Source: JAWPMV01 sp038527215
GTDB taxonomy: Bacteria > Bacteroidota > Bacteroidia > J057
Direction: 5' to 3'
DNA length: 52,946 bases
Assembly: GCA_038527215.1 (NCBI GenBank)
Contig: JBCBGC010000044.1
Location: 1 to 52,946 of the forward strand
Shown piece after piece: positions 51,554 to 52,946 of this stretch. Numbering within the stretch: position 1 is the stretch's first letter; each line of letters begins with the position of its first letter. Both the position numbers and the translations under genes were made by a program. The notes under the pieces were generated by a model. The model did not search any database. It saw only the letters and a list, made by a program, of their open reading frames with translations, and was not told where the DNA came from.

Positions 51554-52177
51554 ATGAAACGTTCCTTTCTTAGCCTTTGGGCTACTTTAGGCCTGGTATC
51601 GGCCATGTGGGCCCAGAAAGCTCCCGCTTTAGAGGTATACCTTACCGCGGAAGATGAAAATGGCTCATTCTCACAATACTTAACGTCGGAAGAAGAAAAA
51701 ATGCTGCTAGAGCGGACGAGAAATAAAAGTTCCGATCTGTCAGCGGCTTCTGAAACCGCAAAAATCAGCGCGATCGCTAAGGGCTTAGAACTACAATTGG
51801 CCCGTTTAGATCAGCAGCTAGCCCTCCTGGAAGCCAGTGGGGACCACCTGCAAGCGCGTCGGGTTGAAGCCATTCACCAAATCCAACAACTGAGAAAAGA
51901 AGAAAACTTCCATTATCAGGAGAACCAGCTTTTGCTCCATCAGGCTGAAGTACTTTCGGAGGAGGAGGAAGAATCCGTGCGCATAAATCGAGAAGCCATG
52001 CAGGAACTCGAGGAAAAAATCGGTCATCTGGAAAAAGAAATCGCCCAGATGGATAGCTTGCTGGATGAGCAAAACGAACGATTGAACCTTCTGGCCGAGC
52101 AGCGCATGGAGCAGGAAGAAGTCCTGGAAGCCTGTCGTTTTATAGAGGCGGTTAAATCGCCCGCCGGGCAACCATGA
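51554..52177 (+). CDS. Exported coiled-coil protein of unknown function
   Basis: From the ATG at 51554 the 207 aa product has a signal peptide ending MWAQ (residue 20). An acidic stretch (LEVYLTAEDENGSFSQYLTS) follows, then a continuous Leu/Glu/Gln-rich coiled coil from about residue 60 to 195 (e.g. LELQLARLDQQLALLEASGD, MQELEEKIGHLEKEIAQMDS). There is no sorting domain or lipobox, so a soluble periplasmic or secreted protein is likely. In composition it resembles a short version of the coiled-coil part of the 1091-residue protein, but I see no sequence-level homology. It diverges from porU and ends before a good terminator. An upstream TTG reading from 51533 is not preferred. Confidence 0.75.
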   Translation: MKRSFLSLWATLGLVSAMWAQKAPALEVYLTAEDENGSFSQYLTSEEEKMLLERTRNKSSDLSAASETAKISAIAKGLELQLARLDQQLALLEASGDHLQARRVEAIHQIQQLRKEENFHYQENQLLLHQAEVLSEEEEESVRINREAMQELEEKIGHLEKEIAQMDSLLDEQNERLNLLAEQRMEQEEVLEACRFIEAVKSPAGQP

Positions 52178-52214
52178 TAACGGAAGAAAGAGTTTAAGTA
52201 GATGTATCGATCTT

Positions 52215-52241
52215 GTCCCGCACCCAGGTGCGGGACGTTTT
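52215..52241 (+). terminator. Rho-independent terminator after the 51554 gene
   Basis: GTCCCGCACC pairs perfectly with GGTGCGGGAC around a 2-base CA loop and is followed by GTTTT. It lies 38 bases after the stop codon and 27 bases before the M14 peptidase start. Confidence 0.88.
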
Positions 52242-52267
52242 GTATATTGAACCTAAATTCTACTCAC

Positions 52268-52946
52268 ATGCGCGTATTGTTGGCTATACTGACCCTGGGG
52301 TGGGGATTAAGTAGTATGGCACAGCAGCCTCACGCCAAAGTTCAGCTTCGCCTGAACCATGGATTCCTGGACTTACCTGAGACCTTTCAATGTCTGCATG
52401 GACATCAGGCCGGAGAAAAAACCTGGGAACTGATTCTGGATTCTCTGGAGCTAGTTCAACTGGAAGCCTCAGGCCTGCCTTATCGGATCATTGAGCCCGA
52501 TATGGAAAGCTGGTATGCCCGCCACCTCTCAGCTGACTTGCGAACCCATACCCGGACCAGCTGCGGCTTGACGCACTACCTCCCTGGAAGCGGGGCCATG
52601 GGCGGCTATCATACCTATCAGGAAGTCGGAGTCATGCTGGATAGCATGCGTTTGCTGTATCCGCGCTTGATTTCCCCAAAACGATCTGTCGGAAAAACTG
52701 CTGAAGGACGGGATATCTGGGTGGTTAAAATGTCAGACCAACCCCAGGTGGATGAGTCCGCCACGGAACCAGCGGTCTATATAGATGCGTTGACCCACGC
52801 CCGGGAGCCTATGTCTCTGGAGGCGACCCTATACTTTATGTGGTGGGCGCTGGAGAATCATGGCAAAGATCCCGAGGCCACTTATCTCCTGAACGAAAGG
52901 GAGTGGTTTATCATCCCGGTCGTCAACCCAGATGGCTACGTTTATA
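52268..52946 (+). CDS. M14-family zinc carboxypeptidase (partial, C-terminus outside window)
   Basis: The visible 226 codons encode an exported metallocarboxypeptidase. A signal peptide (MRVLLAILTLGWGLSSMAQ) is followed by a propeptide-like region (about 25-105) and the start of the M14 domain with YHTYQEVGVMLDSM and SVGKTAEGRDIWVVK. The zinc-binding H-x-x-E appears in DALTHAREPMSLEA, and PVVNPDGYVY follows at the window edge. The third zinc ligand and the catalytic Glu lie outside. The order matches carboxypeptidase T-like enzymes, which in Bacteroidota often carry a T9SS sorting domain; that part is not visible. The ATG at 52268 is the natural start just after the terminator. Confidence 0.92.
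   Translation, partial: MRVLLAILTLGWGLSSMAQQPHAKVQLRLNHGFLDLPETFQCLHGHQAGEKTWELILDSLELVQLEASGLPYRIIEPDMESWYARHLSADLRTHTRTSCGLTHYLPGSGAMGGYHTYQEVGVMLDSMRLLYPRLISPKRSVGKTAEGRDIWVVKMSDQPQVDESATEPAVYIDALTHAREPMSLEATLYFMWWALENHGKDPEATYLLNEREWFIIPVVNPDGYVY

Overview
The window reads as ordinary, gene-dense chromosome of a free-living Bacteroidota bacterium, most likely a member of Saprospiria or a close relative. The lineage is inferred from gene content, not from a marker-gene search. Supporting signs are the type IX secretion genes porU and porV, gldH next to a PSP1-domain gene, a T9SS C-terminal sorting domain on a repeat protein, a TonB-dependent receptor with a carboxypeptidase-like N-terminal domain, LytS/LytTR signalling, many Bacteroidota-type lipoproteins, and a few good matches to the Bacteroidota -7 promoter element TAnnTTTG. 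Base composition looks close to balanced throughout. I see no island, prophage, insertion sequence, CRISPR array, tRNA or rRNA.

Layout. 1-2.3 kb: OmpR-type response regulator (cut by the window edge) and its histidine kinase, minus strand. 2.4-9.0 kb, plus strand: lipoprotein, nitrilase, DNA polymerase III delta-prime, an anchored protein of unknown role, a PSP1/RicT-like protein and gldH. 9.0-19.2 kb: murF, an FG-GAP T9SS cargo protein, an MBL-fold hydrolase, rlmB with a large GT117-type membrane protein, a degenerate RelA/SpoT-like HD protein, and a PhyH dioxygenase. 19.5-25.7 kb, plus strand: parC, a TPR lipoprotein, a tight run of DUF4397 lipoprotein, small envelope protein and PaiB-like flavoprotein, then a small phosphoglycosyl transferase. 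25.7-30.2 kb: tsaB, an NFACT/RqcH-like gene, a DoxX-like membrane protein and an LVIVD lipoprotein.

30.4-36.7 kb, plus strand, is the most system-like stretch: two tandem paralogous envelope proteins, a TonB-dependent receptor whose start codon sits directly behind a strong hairpin, a 90-residue microprotein ending in a Gly-Gly/Cys-x5-Cys tail, and a LytS-LytTR pair. 36.7-42.0 kb holds a Tat-signal PLP enzyme, a small envelope protein, a DUF4159 protein, two calcineurin-like phosphoesterases (one with altered metal motifs) and a 68-residue membrane-anchored zinc-finger protein. 42.2-45.4 kb is one gene for an exported EF-hand plus coiled-coil protein of 1091 residues. 45.5-51.3 kb, minus strand, is porU-porV-aroE. 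The window closes with an exported coiled-coil protein and the start of an M14 carboxypeptidase.

How the genes work together. The common theme is envelope biogenesis and protein export: GldH, PorU and PorV are T9SS or gliding components, the FG-GAP protein is a likely substrate, and many of the remaining genes encode lipoproteins or outer-membrane proteins. Housekeeping genes (holB, murF, rlmB, parC, tsaB, aroE) are interspersed. Several gene pairs overlap by 4 bases, and strong hairpin terminators mark transcript ends near 3.45, 22.08, 28.86, 45.48, 46.29 and 52.23 kb.
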